In this document: piece after piece, positions 46,598-55,540 of the stretch | Layout: each line of letters starts with the position of its first letter | Numbering within the stretch: position 1 is the stretch's first letter | Source: Salinisphaera sp. T31B1 | GTDB lineage: Bacteria; Pseudomonadota; Gammaproteobacteria; Nevskiales; Salinisphaeraceae | NCBI RefSeq assembly: GCF_040361275.1 | Contig: NZ_APNH01000004.1 | Coordinates: 124,001 to 188,000 of the forward strand | Direction: 5' to 3' | Length of the DNA stretch: 64,000 nucleotides | Position numbers and translations under genes: made by a program | Notes under the pieces: model-generated | The model's input: the letters and a program-made list of their open reading frames with translations, nothing else | What the model was told of the DNA's origin: nothing | The model's database searches: none

Positions 46598-47881
46598 TCA
46601 GGGCATGCCGAGCATATTCGGCAGACCGAGCGAGACGATCGGCACATAGGTGATCAGCAGCAGGAACCCGATGAGCAGGATCAGCCAGGGTGCCGAAGCA
46701 CGGATCACCTTGGTCAACGGTTGCCCGGTCACCACCGAGGCCACGAACAGATTGAGCCCCGTGGGTGGCGTGAGCATGCCGATCTCCATGTTCACCACCA
46801 TGATTACGCCGAGATGGATCGGGTCGACGCCCAGCTGGGTGGCGATGGGGAACAGGATGGGGGCCAGGATCAGGATGATCGCCGATGGCTCCATGAAGCT
46901 GCCGGCCACCAGCAGGACCACGTTGACCACGAGCAGGAAACCGACCTGAGAAAAGCCCTGCTCGACCACCCACTGGGTGATCGTCTGCGGGATCTGCTCG
47001 GTGGTCAGCACGTGCGCGAACAGCATCGCGTTGGCGATGATGAACATCAGCGTGACGCTGAGCTTGGCCGCATCCAGTACCACCCGCGGACAATCGCGGA
47101 TACGTACGTCGCGATAGATGACCACGGCCACGAACGCCGCATACACCGCCGCCACGGCGGCGGCTTCGGTCGGCGTGAAGATGCCCGTGTAAATGCCCCC
47201 GAGGATGATCACGATCAGCAGCAGGCCCCAGAGCGACTTGCGCGCCGTGGTGAGCCATTCCCGAAAACTGACCTTCGGTTGTGCCGGCATGTTCTTGATG
47301 CGGGCGATCACATAGATCGCGATCATCAACAGCAGGCCGAGCACCACGCCGGGTACCACGCCGGCCATGAACAGCTTGCCGACCGAGGTCGACGTGGCGG
47401 CTGCGTAGACCACCATCACGATGGACGGCGGAATCAGGATGCCGAGCGTGCCGGCGTTGCACACGATGCCGGTCGCAAACGACTCCGTATAGCCCGAACG
47501 CACCATTCCGGCAATCACGATCGAGCCGACCGCGGCCACCGTGGCGGGCGACGAGCCCGACAGCGCCGCGAACAGCACGCACGCCAGCACCGAGGCAATC
47601 GGCAGACCGCCGCGGATATGGCCGACGCTGGCATTGGCGAAATCGATCAGCCGTCGCGCCACGCCCCCGCTGGTCATGAACGCACCCGACAGCAGGAAGA
47701 ACGGAATGGCCAGCAGCGTGTAGTGATCGGATGTCGCAAACAGCTTGATTGCCAGCGACTGCAGCGAATCGTTGCTGAACAGCAGGATCGTCAATGCGCT
47801 CGACAGACCCAGCGACACGGCGATCGGCACGCCGATGAACATAAGCACGAACAGAACGATGAACAGAAACGCGATGGTCAT
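46598..47881 (-). CDS. dctM: TRAP transporter large permease
   Basis: A 427-residue DctM-family membrane protein with about 12 TM helices. Hallmarks include GVPIAVSLGLSSALTILLF, AIPFFLLSGAFMTSGGVARRLIDFA and SGSSPATVAAVGSI (sodium-site region), and GILIPPSIVMVVYA. It couples sodium entry to uptake of the substrate delivered by DctP. The start overlaps the DctQ stop by four bases. Confidence 0.95.
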   Translation of the reverse strand: MTIAFLFIVLFVLMFIGVPIAVSLGLSSALTILLFSNDSLQSLAIKLFATSDHYTLLAIPFFLLSGAFMTSGGVARRLIDFANASVGHIRGGLPIASVLACVLFAALSGSSPATVAAVGSIVIAGMVRSGYTESFATGIVCNAGTLGILIPPSIVMVVYAAATSTSVGKLFMAGVVPGVVLGLLLMIAIYVIARIKNMPAQPKVSFREWLTTARKSLWGLLLIVIILGGIYTGIFTPTEAAAVAAVYAAFVAVVIYRDVRIRDCPRVVLDAAKLSVTLMFIIANAMLFAHVLTTEQIPQTITQWVVEQGFSQVGFLLVVNVVLLVAGSFMEPSAIILILAPILFPIATQLGVDPIHLGVIMVVNMEIGMLTPPTGLNLFVASVVTGQPLTKVIRASAPWLILLIGFLLLITYVPIVSLGLPNMLGMP

Positions 47882-48564
47882 CGGGACCCCCGCGTATCGG
47901 ATGCGCTGTCGGCCACGGCGGCTTGCTCGGCCTGCCGGCTGTTTTCCAGCTCACGCTCCATGAGCGACAACGCATCGCCTGCCTCGTTGCTGCGTTCCAG
48001 CCCGAGTTGACGACCGCGCACGATATGCACCATGACCTCGAGCAGGCGCGCGATGACCAGCGCCATGCCGATGGGCTCGACCAGCGCCACGTGCCATTCC
48101 TTGATGCCGAAGGCATCGAGATCCTCGGCGCCGATATTGTTGACCATCAGCGACTGCAGCCAGGTGAAGCTCGAGACCATCAGCAGCCCTGCATAGCCGA
48201 TAAAGATCAGGCAGGCGACGACCCCGAAGACCCGTTGAAGGCGCTCGGGGAACAGACGCACGAGCAGGTCGACGCCGATATGGGCGCCTTCGCGTACGCA
48301 GTAGGCGATGCCGATGAAGATCAGCCAGGCGAACAACGTGGTGGTCACCGCCAGGCTCCAGGTCATCTGCTGACCCAGAGTCAGAAGAAAATCGCCGACC
48401 GCGAAGGCCGGCGTTTCCAGCGAAGGCACCGCATCGCCCAGATCGTAGAACAGACCGTAAAGATTGGTGACCGCCACATAGGCGAAAGTCACGAGTGTCA
48501 TGCCGGTCAGGAAGAAGACCACGAGGGCCTCTTCCAGCCGGTTCCATAAACGGATCAGACCCAT
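47878..48564 (-). CDS. dctQ: TRAP transporter small permease
   Basis: A 228-residue DctQ-family protein with four hydrophobic helices. The hallmark LFAWLIFIGIAYCVREGAHIGVDLLVRLFP lies in the middle. The C-terminal 50 residues are charged and cytoplasmic, longer than in most DctQ proteins. It is coupled to dctM by a four-base overlap and follows dctP by 31 bases. Confidence 0.93.
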   Translation of the reverse strand: MGLIRLWNRLEEALVVFFLTGMTLVTFAYVAVTNLYGLFYDLGDAVPSLETPAFAVGDFLLTLGQQMTWSLAVTTTLFAWLIFIGIAYCVREGAHIGVDLLVRLFPERLQRVFGVVACLIFIGYAGLLMVSSFTWLQSLMVNNIGAEDLDAFGIKEWHVALVEPIGMALVIARLLEVMVHIVRGRQLGLERSNEAGDALSLMERELENSRQAEQAAVADSASDTRGSR

Positions 48565-48595
48565 GGCAGCGTCCGTCGAATGTCGTAAGACCGGC

Positions 48596-49609
48596 CTACG
48601 ACTTGTTCGACTGCTGTGCTGCCTTGATCAGATCGGGCCCGATCTCGTCGCTGAACTGCTCGATGACGGGCGTCATGGCCTCACGCCATTCCTTGACCTG
48701 ATCGGCGTCGAGTTCGTGGATTTCGGTGCCGCCGGCATCGATGATCTGCTGCTTGGCCTGCTCGTTGAGCTCGCCTGCCTTGTCGTTCACCGTCTTGGTG
48801 ACTTCGGCGATGATGTCGTCGAGCTCGGAACGGACGTCGTCCGGCAGCGAATTCCAGAACTTGGCGTTGGTGATGAGCATGTAGTCGAGCACGCCGCTGT
48901 TGGACTCGGTCATGTCGCTTTGGACTTCGTTCCACTTCTGGCTGTAGATGTTCGACCAGGTATTGCCGGCCTGACCGTCGACCACGCCGGTCTGCATACC
49001 CTGGTAGACCTCACCGAAAGCCATCTTGCGCGGAATGGCGTGCAGTTCGTTGACCTGAGCGGCGAGCACGTTGGACGGCTCCACGCGCAGCTTCAGGCCG
49101 CGCGCGTCACGCGGCACCACCAGGGGCTGATTGGCGGTGAACTGGCGCATGCCGTTGTGCCAATAGGCCAGGCCCAGAATGTTGTGGCCTTCCATCGACT
49201 GCAGAATCTTCTGGCCGCCGTCGCCCTGTTCGAAACGAGTGACTGCGTCGAGGTCGTCGAACAGGAAGGGCAGATCGAACAGCTGGACGCTCTTGCTGTA
49301 CTGACCGAGCTTGGCCATCGACGGCGCGAGCAGCTGAACGTCGCCGGTCAACAGCGCGTTCAGGCCCTTGGTGTCGTCATACAGCGAGGAATTCGGATAG
49401 ACCTCGATCTTGACCTTGTCGCCCAGACGCTCCTTGACCATCTTCTGGAGCAGCTGGGCGCCTTCGCCCTTGGGCGTGTCATTGGCCACCACGTGCGAAA
49501 ACTTGATCACGATGGGTTGGCCATCGGCAGCGAAGGCATGGCTGGAAACCGTGAACGCGAGCGCGCAGCTGATCGCGATCAGGGCATGGAACAGACGGGA
49601 TTGGCGCAT
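48596..49609 (-). CDS. dctP: TRAP transporter periplasmic binding protein
   Basis: A 337-residue DctP-type binding protein. The signal peptide has a basic start and cuts after AFA near residue 27. IKFSHVVANDTPKGEGAQLLQKMVKERLGDKVKIEVYPNSSLY is the classic DctP opening. The Arg that pairs with a substrate carboxylate is in GLKLRVEPSNVL. C4-dicarboxylates are the best-known ligands, but the family covers many acids. First gene of dctPQM. The 222 bases upstream hold only its promoter region, with nothing distinct. Confidence 0.94.
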   Translation of the reverse strand: MRQSRLFHALIAISCALAFTVSSHAFAADGQPIVIKFSHVVANDTPKGEGAQLLQKMVKERLGDKVKIEVYPNSSLYDDTKGLNALLTGDVQLLAPSMAKLGQYSKSVQLFDLPFLFDDLDAVTRFEQGDGGQKILQSMEGHNILGLAYWHNGMRQFTANQPLVVPRDARGLKLRVEPSNVLAAQVNELHAIPRKMAFGEVYQGMQTGVVDGQAGNTWSNIYSQKWNEVQSDMTESNSGVLDYMLITNAKFWNSLPDDVRSELDDIIAEVTKTVNDKAGELNEQAKQQIIDAGGTEIHELDADQVKEWREAMTPVIEQFSDEIGPDLIKAAQQSNKS

Positions 49610-49831
49610 TGAGCAGGGCCTCGTTCGAGTGTCGTTGTGCGAATGACGTCACCTGCCGGCCGGGCCGGCGGGCGATCGTCGATAGCCGTAGGGCATGGGG
49701 TGCCACGTACGGGATACGCATACGCTAGTACACATCGAGCAGGCCGCGAATTGGCGATTAGTGGTATGGCCAGCGGTCGACGGGATCCGTATGAGCCGCA
49801 CCATCGCTTCATTTCAAACGCGCACGTTCGA

Positions 49832-50632
49832 TCAGTCGAGCGCGCCGCAGCCGTCGGCCGGTGCTCCGTTCGCGCGTGCCACGTCCGGCAGTTCGCTGGC
49901 ATAGGTCACGCGGACCGGATACACCTTGCCGGAGGCATCGTGCATGTTGCCGATACCGCGGTACTCGAGCAGCCGCTTGCTGTCCGGATCGTAGGTCAGC
50001 TTGAGCGAATCCACGAAGAAATTGACGAGGAACATGTCCAGTTCGGCATCGAACACGACGGCCGGTTTGTCTTCGAAGGTGGTGGTCCCGGTCTTGGATG
50101 CCTTCAGATTGATGACGGCCTGTCGGCCGGCGGCCGCGAATCGGAAGGCGATCGTGTTGCCCTGTTCGAGCGCGGTGAAGTTCTGCTGGACCAGCGCATT
50201 GAAGCCGCTGTCCGCGGCCATCGGCGGCTGAATCTTGAAGGATTTCGTCTGTTCGTCGCTGTCTGCGGACTCCTGGCGATACATGATCCAGTCGTCGCCG
50301 TCCCGGCGAATGCCTTCACGATACCCGTCGGCCGGAATATCCAGCGTATAGGTCGGCACCGTATCGTTGGCGGTGAAATCCATGTGCTTGGTGGCGATCG
50401 TCTGGCCCTTGCGGCCGACATAGGTCACATCCCAGGTCTGGATCTTGCCCGCCGACAGATGCTGTTCGTGATGTTCGGTATAGCGATAATCGCCGCCATC
50501 GAGCGTGTAGGCATAGCCGTTGAAGCAGCGCATGTCGTCGGCGGGCTGAGCGTGCGCAATCGGGACGCCGGCGGACAGCAGCGTCACAGCGATCGCGATC
50601 AGTCGCGGCTGTGGAAAACGGGTCGAATTCAT
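49832..50632 (-). CDS. DUF3108-type periplasmic protein
   Basis: A 266-residue exported protein. Signal peptide MNSTRFPQPRLIAIAV and so on, cut after AHA near residue 28. The mature part is beta-rich with repeated YxGRKGQTI, TKHMDFTAND and LTYDPDSKRLLEYRG motifs, as in DUF3108 lipid- or glycan-linked periplasmic proteins. Its ATG overlaps the methyltransferase stop. Function unknown; by context it handles or senses a lipid product. Confidence 0.7.
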   Translation of the reverse strand: MNSTRFPQPRLIAIAVTLLSAGVPIAHAQPADDMRCFNGYAYTLDGGDYRYTEHHEQHLSAGKIQTWDVTYVGRKGQTIATKHMDFTANDTVPTYTLDIPADGYREGIRRDGDDWIMYRQESADSDEQTKSFKIQPPMAADSGFNALVQQNFTALEQGNTIAFRFAAAGRQAVINLKASKTGTTTFEDKPAVVFDAELDMFLVNFFVDSLKLTYDPDSKRLLEYRGIGNMHDASGKVYPVRVTYASELPDVARANGAPADGCGALD

Positions 50633-51702
50633 CAGGCGGTCTCCGGGCCGGTGGATGGCGCCGCCGCACGCGGCGCGAACACATAGTGGGCGATGCCCCA
50701 TTCGTTGCCCTGGTCGTAGCCGAACAGTTCGGCCACGGCCATGAAGAACATGCGCCAGCGGTTGAGCCAACGCGCGGCATCGCGCTGGCCGTAGGTGTCG
50801 ACGAACAGGGACTGGATCTCATCGTGCGCACGGTCCATGCGATCCAGCCAGGCGTTGGCCGTATCGCGATAATGGCTGCCGGACAGCCACCAGGACTCGC
50901 GCAGTATCAGGTCGTTCTGAAACCGTGCGAACAGGTTCTCGCTCGGCATGATGCCGCCGGTGAAGAAATGCCGGGCCATCCAGTCGTATTCACCGTCGTC
51001 CTGAAACGGATAGGCCAGCGTCTTGTGGGCGAACACGTGCACGAACAGGCGGCCGTCGTCGGCCAGCCAGCGGCTGATACGAGCGAACAGCTCCCGGTAA
51101 TTGCGCATGTGTTCGAACATCTCCACCGACACGATCCGGTCGAACCGGGCGCTGCCGGGATCGAAGACGTTGATATCGCAGGTCTGCACGGTCAGGTTGT
51201 CCAGGCCGCGCTCGCCGGCCATGGCTTCGATGGCCGCGCGCTGGGTCGCCGAGTTCGACACCGCGAGGATACGGGAGCGCGGGTAGCGCTTGGCGGCCCA
51301 GAGCGCAAAAGACCCCCAGCCACAGCCCAGGTCGAGTACGGTCTGGCCGTCGCGCAGGCGCGCCCGCTCGGCGTAGAGCGCCAGCATGGCGTGCTCGGCC
51401 TGATCGAGGTTGTCGATACCGGGCTCGAACAGGCAGCCGCTGTATTTGAGATGGCTGCCGAGCACGTGTTTGAAGAAGGCGGCCGGCACTTCATAGTGCT
51501 GGGCGTTGGCATCGGCGGTGTGCTGGGCGATCGGCCCGGTGGACGCACGCTGCAGAAACGCACGCATGTGCTCGCCGCGAACCTCCGGATCGGTGGCCTC
51601 GGGACTGGTCAGCCGGGTGGCGATCAACCGACGCATGCCGGCGCGGGCTATGCGATCCGGGACCATGCCGCGTTCGCACAGTTCGATGGGCAGACTATCC
51701 AA
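50632..51702 (-). CDS. Cyclopropane-fatty-acid-synthase-like methyltransferase
   Basis: A 356-residue SAM methyltransferase of the CFA synthase family. QHYEVPAAFFKHVLGSHLKYSGCLF (68-92) matches the HYDxGNxFYxxxL lipid-side motif. The SAM motif VLDLGCGWGSFALWAA is at 122-137, and VSVEMFEHM carries the Glu equivalent to the CFA bicarbonate site. It is shorter than E. coli Cfa (382 aa) and lacks part of its N-terminus. It adds a methyl or methylene group to an unsaturated acyl chain, product unknown. Confidence 0.85.
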   Translation of the reverse strand: MDSLPIELCERGMVPDRIARAGMRRLIATRLTSPEATDPEVRGEHMRAFLQRASTGPIAQHTADANAQHYEVPAAFFKHVLGSHLKYSGCLFEPGIDNLDQAEHAMLALYAERARLRDGQTVLDLGCGWGSFALWAAKRYPRSRILAVSNSATQRAAIEAMAGERGLDNLTVQTCDINVFDPGSARFDRIVSVEMFEHMRNYRELFARISRWLADDGRLFVHVFAHKTLAYPFQDDGEYDWMARHFFTGGIMPSENLFARFQNDLILRESWWLSGSHYRDTANAWLDRMDRAHDEIQSLFVDTYGQRDAARWLNRWRMFFMAVAELFGYDQGNEWGIAHYVFAPRAAAPSTGPETA

Positions 51703-51720
51703 TGCTTGGGCTCCTGAGGG

Positions 51721-52500
51721 CTATCTTTTCGGGGGCCACGGAATGAACGCGCTCGTGGTGCGAACGTATTCGTCGTGGCCTTCGCGTTTGTCGGCGGCGT
51801 CCTTGCCTTCGATGGTCGGTATGCCGGAGACCTTGAGCAGCAGCCAGGCCATGAGGATCGGGCTGCCGAGTGTGGCCCACCAGTACGGTGCGCCGATCGC
51901 CAGCACGACATAGCTGACCCAGTGCAGCGATTCGAAGAAATAGTTCGGATGTCGCGAATAACGCCACAGTCCTTCACGGCAGACCTTGCCGGCATTCTCC
52001 GGCCGCGACTTGAACGCCTTGAGCTGCGCATCCGCGGTGCCTTCGCCGACCACCGACACGAACCATACGAGCAGCGTCAGCAACACCACCCAGATCGCAG
52101 GGGCCTCGGGCATATAGGCCACGACCAGAAACGGGATCGACAATACCGCGGCGACGACCGCCTGGAAGATGAAGAAACCGAGCATGTACAGATCGGCGCG
52201 CCGTCCCCAGGCCTTGCGTGCGGCCGCGTAGCGGGAATCCTCCGGTGCGCCGCGCATGCGTACGGCCAGATAACCGGCCAGGCGGAACGCCCACGTCAGG
52301 GCCAGGGCGGCCAGCAACACACGGGTGATACCCGGCGCATCGCCGGCCAGCGCATACTCGGCGCCCAGGATTCCGACCGCCGCCGACCAGACGACATCCA
52401 CTAGGCCCGCATTGCGGGTGAAAAGCTGAATGATCCATACCAGCACGAGCAGTATCACTGCCGTGGCCAGGCCGATGCCGAAGGCCGCAAGTGCGGTCAT
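51721..52500 (-). CDS. DUF1295 membrane protein (steroid 5-alpha-reductase/ICMT-like)
   Basis: A 259-residue membrane protein with about six helices. The DUF1295 hallmark GLWRYSRHPNYFFESLHWVSYVV is near residue 180, and the NADPH/SAM-type nucleotide segment lies around it. The family is related to steroid 5-alpha-reductases and isoprenylcysteine methyltransferases. I chose the ATG at 52500, which begins just before the first helix. 18 bases separate it from the methyltransferase gene. Confidence 0.82.
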   Translation of the reverse strand: MTALAAFGIGLATAVILLVLVWIIQLFTRNAGLVDVVWSAAVGILGAEYALAGDAPGITRVLLAALALTWAFRLAGYLAVRMRGAPEDSRYAAARKAWGRRADLYMLGFFIFQAVVAAVLSIPFLVVAYMPEAPAIWVVLLTLLVWFVSVVGEGTADAQLKAFKSRPENAGKVCREGLWRYSRHPNYFFESLHWVSYVVLAIGAPYWWATLGSPILMAWLLLKVSGIPTIEGKDAADKREGHDEYVRTTSAFIPWPPKR

Positions 52501-52601
52501 GTGTGTTCCCGAGTCCGTGAGCAGGGTCGCCAAGATTACCAGTCCCCTACGCGGCATCGGCCGATCACGATGCTCTTATTCGCCGCGAGGTCATGTCATG
52601 T

Positions 52602-54380
52602 CTATCGGCGGTCGGTGCGCTCGATTAACGGTAGATCGATCCAGCCGCGGACCTTGAGACGGCCGGGAATGGCCGAAAAGCTGGTCAGAAACTGCGGATG
52701 GAAGCCGTAGATGAGCAGGCCCAGCTCGTCGCCTTCGTAGAGCCGCTCGGCCACCCCGTTGAGCCGGATATCGCGTGTGCCGAGCCCGCGAATCGGACGT
52801 AGCTGGTCGTTGATCAGCAGCGTGGCACGACGACCCGCCCGCTTGAGGCCCAGACCCATGAAGGCCACCGGCGACGGCGCATCGCCGGTGATGTGCACGC
52901 GCGCTTCGGGGATACCGATGACAGCCAGATCGTCGCGCTCGATCCGGGACAGCGATACGAACACGCCACCGCTGGCCAGTTCGTCGAGATGTTCGGTCGG
53001 CAGCGCGTTGACCAGCTGTGCCAGCAGGCCGGTATCGTGGGGGCGGGCTTCGCGTCCGCGGCTGTCCCACAGGCGCTGCACCGCCGCACGCGCGTTGGCG
53101 GCGGTGCCGCGAACGAGATCGGACAGCCCGCCCAGGGTGTCCTGGCGAAAAAGACCGAGCAGCAGATCCAGCCCGCCGGTGACTGCCTGTGCCTTGAATT
53201 CCAGCCGTCGGCCGCCTGCGCGCCGTCCGCGGGGCAGCTCGTCGAAGCTCAGCCCGTGTCCGTCGTCGAGACTGATGGTGCAGGGTGGGATGGGGTGTTC
53301 GAGCGCGTGCCCCTTGAGCTTCCAGTCGAGATAGCCCAGCTCGAGGGCCGCGGTCTCGTACTGGGACGACCCCCAGTGCAGCTGCGCCTCGGTCTGATAG
53401 GCGATGCGATCGATATTCTGCAGCAGCGGCAGACTATGGCCATGTCGCATGCCGATCACGTGCGCCTGACAGCCGTTGGCACGCAGCGCTTCGGCGTTGG
53501 CCTGCGCTTCGTTGAGGTTGAACAACGTATCGCCGACCCCCTGGATGAACAACGCATCGACCACGGGCGGGCGACGTTTGTTGGGTGCAGACACGAACGC
53601 GCCGTCGCGTGCCAGCCGGCCGTCGAAGAACGAGGCCGGGCTATTGTTGTAGAGGGTGTCGCGCACGCCGTCGGACAGGCCCTGACCGGTCAGCGGCGAC
53701 GCCAGACCTTCGACCAGCGCACGGTATAGCATCGGATCCAGATCGATGCCCGATGCCGGTGCGCCAAGGGCGACCAGGCCGGCGCCCCAGGTGGTCTTGA
53801 TGACGTTGTCCGGTGCAAGGCTGTAGCTCAGGTCGTGCCAGGCCGCAGTGGGCACGATCGCGCTCAGCCGGTCGTCCACGCACGCTGCGATCAGCTGATA
53901 GCCGCCGCCGTAGGACAGCCCCAGTGCGCCGGCCACGAGGCGGCCATCGCGACAGGCCAGGTGCTCGCGATGGGCCATCGACTGCTCGGCCCAGTCGAGA
54001 ATCGCGCGGATATCGGCGCCTTCGCGCGCCGGATCCATGAGTTCGACATTCCCGGCGGATTCGCCGAACCCGCGTTGATCGAAACTGATCACGAAATAGC
54101 CGGCCTCGGCCGCCCGCCGTGCCGCTTCGGCCGAGGGCAGCAGCCCGCCCGACAGACGTTCGTAGATCGAGCGCTGCTCGCGGCCGCCCAGGCGTGCACC
54201 CCCGAAGCCGTGACCGTGCAGGATCAGCGGTGCGCATGCGCCGGCGTCCAGCGCCGGCTGCATGACCGTGATCGCGATCGTCGTGCCGTCGTCGGGGTTG
54301 ACTACTTCGGCGTGATAATCGGCGGCCGACACCGGTGTGTCGGCGCGGCCGGCCGCATGGGGCGGGGCGGGCGTGTTCAT
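52602..54380 (-). CDS. Alpha/beta hydrolase, S15 peptidase-like, two-domain
   Basis: A 592-residue hydrolase. The oxyanion segment LHGHGFGG is at 54-61, DQRGFGES at 101-108, and the nucleophile Ser156 lies in GLSYGGG. This is the CocE/X-Pro dipeptidyl-peptidase (S15) type. The last 250 residues resemble the beta-jelly-roll domain of that group (VFVSLSRIERDDLAVIG, LNGVAERLYEGDELGL). No signal peptide is visible. It likely cleaves an ester or amide. It follows a thioesterase gene by 24 bases. Confidence 0.82.
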   Translation of the reverse strand: MNTPAPPHAAGRADTPVSAADYHAEVVNPDDGTTIAITVMQPALDAGACAPLILHGHGFGGARLGGREQRSIYERLSGGLLPSAEAARRAAEAGYFVISFDQRGFGESAGNVELMDPAREGADIRAILDWAEQSMAHREHLACRDGRLVAGALGLSYGGGYQLIAACVDDRLSAIVPTAAWHDLSYSLAPDNVIKTTWGAGLVALGAPASGIDLDPMLYRALVEGLASPLTGQGLSDGVRDTLYNNSPASFFDGRLARDGAFVSAPNKRRPPVVDALFIQGVGDTLFNLNEAQANAEALRANGCQAHVIGMRHGHSLPLLQNIDRIAYQTEAQLHWGSSQYETAALELGYLDWKLKGHALEHPIPPCTISLDDGHGLSFDELPRGRRAGGRRLEFKAQAVTGGLDLLLGLFRQDTLGGLSDLVRGTAANARAAVQRLWDSRGREARPHDTGLLAQLVNALPTEHLDELASGGVFVSLSRIERDDLAVIGIPEARVHITGDAPSPVAFMGLGLKRAGRRATLLINDQLRPIRGLGTRDIRLNGVAERLYEGDELGLLIYGFHPQFLTSFSAIPGRLKVRGWIDLPLIERTDRR

Positions 54381-54404
54381 GCGTGCGCTCTCCTGCCGGG
54401 CCCT

Positions 54405-54851
54405 TCAGGGCTCATCCGGCTCGACGGCGATTGCCGCCAGCGCGGCGCGAATGTCGTCCGGTACAGGAGCGGCCCGCCCGGTTTCGCGGGCGACGAACAC
54501 GTGCACGAAGCTGCCGTGGGCGCTGGCCGACGATTCGCCGGCCTTGAAGATGGCGATGCCGTAGGTCACCGAACGGCTGCCCAGATGTTCGACCCGGATT
54601 CCGGCTTCCAGCGGTTCGGGGAAGGCCACGGGCGCGTGGTACTGGCACCGCGACTCGACCACGAAGCCGACCACCGGCGCCGCATGGATATCCAGGCCGC
54701 CGAGTTCGATCAGATAGCGATTGGCAACGGTGTCGAAATACGAGTAGTAGGTGACGTTGTTGACATGTCCGTAGACATCGTTGTCCATCCAGCGGGTGGG
54801 CATGTCGCAGAACCAGCGGTATTCGTTACGGGTCGGCACGTTGCGGGCCAT
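54405..54851 (-). CDS. Acyl-CoA thioesterase (4HBT/YbgC hotdog family)
   Basis: A 148-residue hotdog thioesterase. The catalytic Asp lies in the family motif RWMDNDVYGHVNNVTYYSYFD (residues 20-40). The strands SRCQYHAPVAFPEPLEAGIRV and VTYGIAIFKAG follow. It hydrolyses a short-chain or aromatic acyl-CoA. Likely co-transcribed with the downstream S15-type hydrolase. A terminator lies just upstream, so its own promoter must be in or beyond that short gap. Confidence 0.87.
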   Translation of the reverse strand: MARNVPTRNEYRWFCDMPTRWMDNDVYGHVNNVTYYSYFDTVANRYLIELGGLDIHAAPVVGFVVESRCQYHAPVAFPEPLEAGIRVEHLGSRSVTYGIAIFKAGESSASAHGSFVHVFVARETGRAAPVPDDIRAALAAIAVEPDEP

Positions 54852-54871
54852 GACGGTGTCCTTCGTGGAAT

Positions 54872-54899
54872 AAAAAAGCCGGGCACTGAGGCCCGGCTT
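54872..54899 (-). terminator. Intrinsic terminator of the glycine-zipper lipoprotein gene
   Basis: On the minus strand a nine-base perfect stem (54899-54891 with 54884-54876) with a six-base loop is followed by a T run (A run at 54872-54877 on the plus strand). It stops transcription from the lipoprotein gene before the thioesterase. Confidence 0.9.
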
Positions 54900-54923
54900 G
54901 TATGACGGCTCGAATGCGCCGGT

Positions 54924-55382
54924 CTACGACTGCACCTTCCATGTGCCGTCGGACTGGCGACAGGCGGTGCCGTTGACCTTTTCGGGCTTGCCGTCGACGT
55001 TGGCGTTCATGGTGAAATTGCGGCACGGCTGGCTGCCGCTGTTATAGGTGTTGGTCGGCGTGACCGAGTAGTTGTTGTTGGTGTCCGGGTTGGTCCAGGT
55101 CGAGGTGTTGCCGGTCTGGTTGGATTCCAGTGCCGTGCCGAACTGGTTGCGATCACGCTGGTCGAAGCGCGAGCCGACCCGGTTGCCCAGCGCTGCACCG
55201 GCGAGCGTGCCGACGACGGTGGCGATGGTGGTGCCGGTGCCGCTGCCGATCTGCGAACCCAGGGCCCCGCCGGCCACGCCGCCGAGTACGGTGCCGGTAT
55301 CGGAGTTCTGCCAGTTGGCACAACCGGTGATAGTGGCCATCGAAAGCAGCATCGCCGCGACCAGGCTTATTGTCTTCGTCAT
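54924..55382 (-). CDS. Glycine-zipper outer-membrane lipoprotein
   Basis: A 152-residue lipoprotein. The signal MTKTISLVAAMLLSMATITGC ends in a lipobox with Cys21. A glycine-zipper (2TM) segment follows: VLGGVAGGALGSQIGSGTGT and TLAGAALGNRVG, as in the rickettsial 17-kDa antigen family. The C-terminal half is Asn/Thr-rich (NYSVTPTNTYNSGSQPCRNFTMNANVDGK) with a Cys pair. Probably structural or stress-related in the outer membrane. Confidence 0.88.
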   Translation of the reverse strand: MTKTISLVAAMLLSMATITGCANWQNSDTGTVLGGVAGGALGSQIGSGTGTTIATVVGTLAGAALGNRVGSRFDQRDRNQFGTALESNQTGNTSTWTNPDTNNNYSVTPTNTYNSGSQPCRNFTMNANVDGKPEKVNGTACRQSDGTWKVQS

Positions 55383-55456
55383 TCCTAACTCTCCGTGAAC
55401 GGTGGGACCGGGCGCAATGAAACCCGGCTGGTCGCTTCGAGTTTACCCAAAAACCA

Positions 55457-55488
55457 CCGGTGACGGCGACCGGCGCCGGACGACTGGC
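55457..55488 (+). promoter_or_regulatory. Tandem hairpins with ACGG and ACGA loops upstream of the SMR gene
   Basis: Hairpin one spans 55457-55473 with a G-C-closed ACGG loop and one bulged base. Hairpin two spans 55475-55488 with a G-C-closed ACGA loop and one G-U pair. Two ACGR-loop hairpins are the mark of the guanidine-II (mini-ykkC) riboswitch, which precedes many SMR genes. Against this: the linker is one base, far shorter than usual, and the pump looks EmrE/Qac-type rather than guanidinium-type. A chance pair in GC-rich DNA is quite possible. Confidence 0.3.
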
Positions 55489-55505
55489 CGGCATGCAGTG
55501 CCGGC
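55487..55505 (+). promoter_or_regulatory. Seven-bp hairpin between the ACGR hairpins and the SMR start
   Basis: GCCGGCA (55487-55493) pairs with TGCCGGC (55499-55505) around a five-base loop. It overlaps the end of the ACGA hairpin by two bases, so the two compete weakly. It ends 26 bases before the GGAG ribosome site (55532-55535). Confidence 0.35.
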
Positions 55506-55540
55506 GTTAGGCTTCGCACTGGGAATTCACCGGAGTCGCT

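Noticed and set aside
46478-48010. A 510-codon open frame antisense to dctM and dctQ
   Set aside because: Its translation is Arg/Gln/His-rich, as expected for the complement of a membrane-protein gene, and it crosses two real genes.
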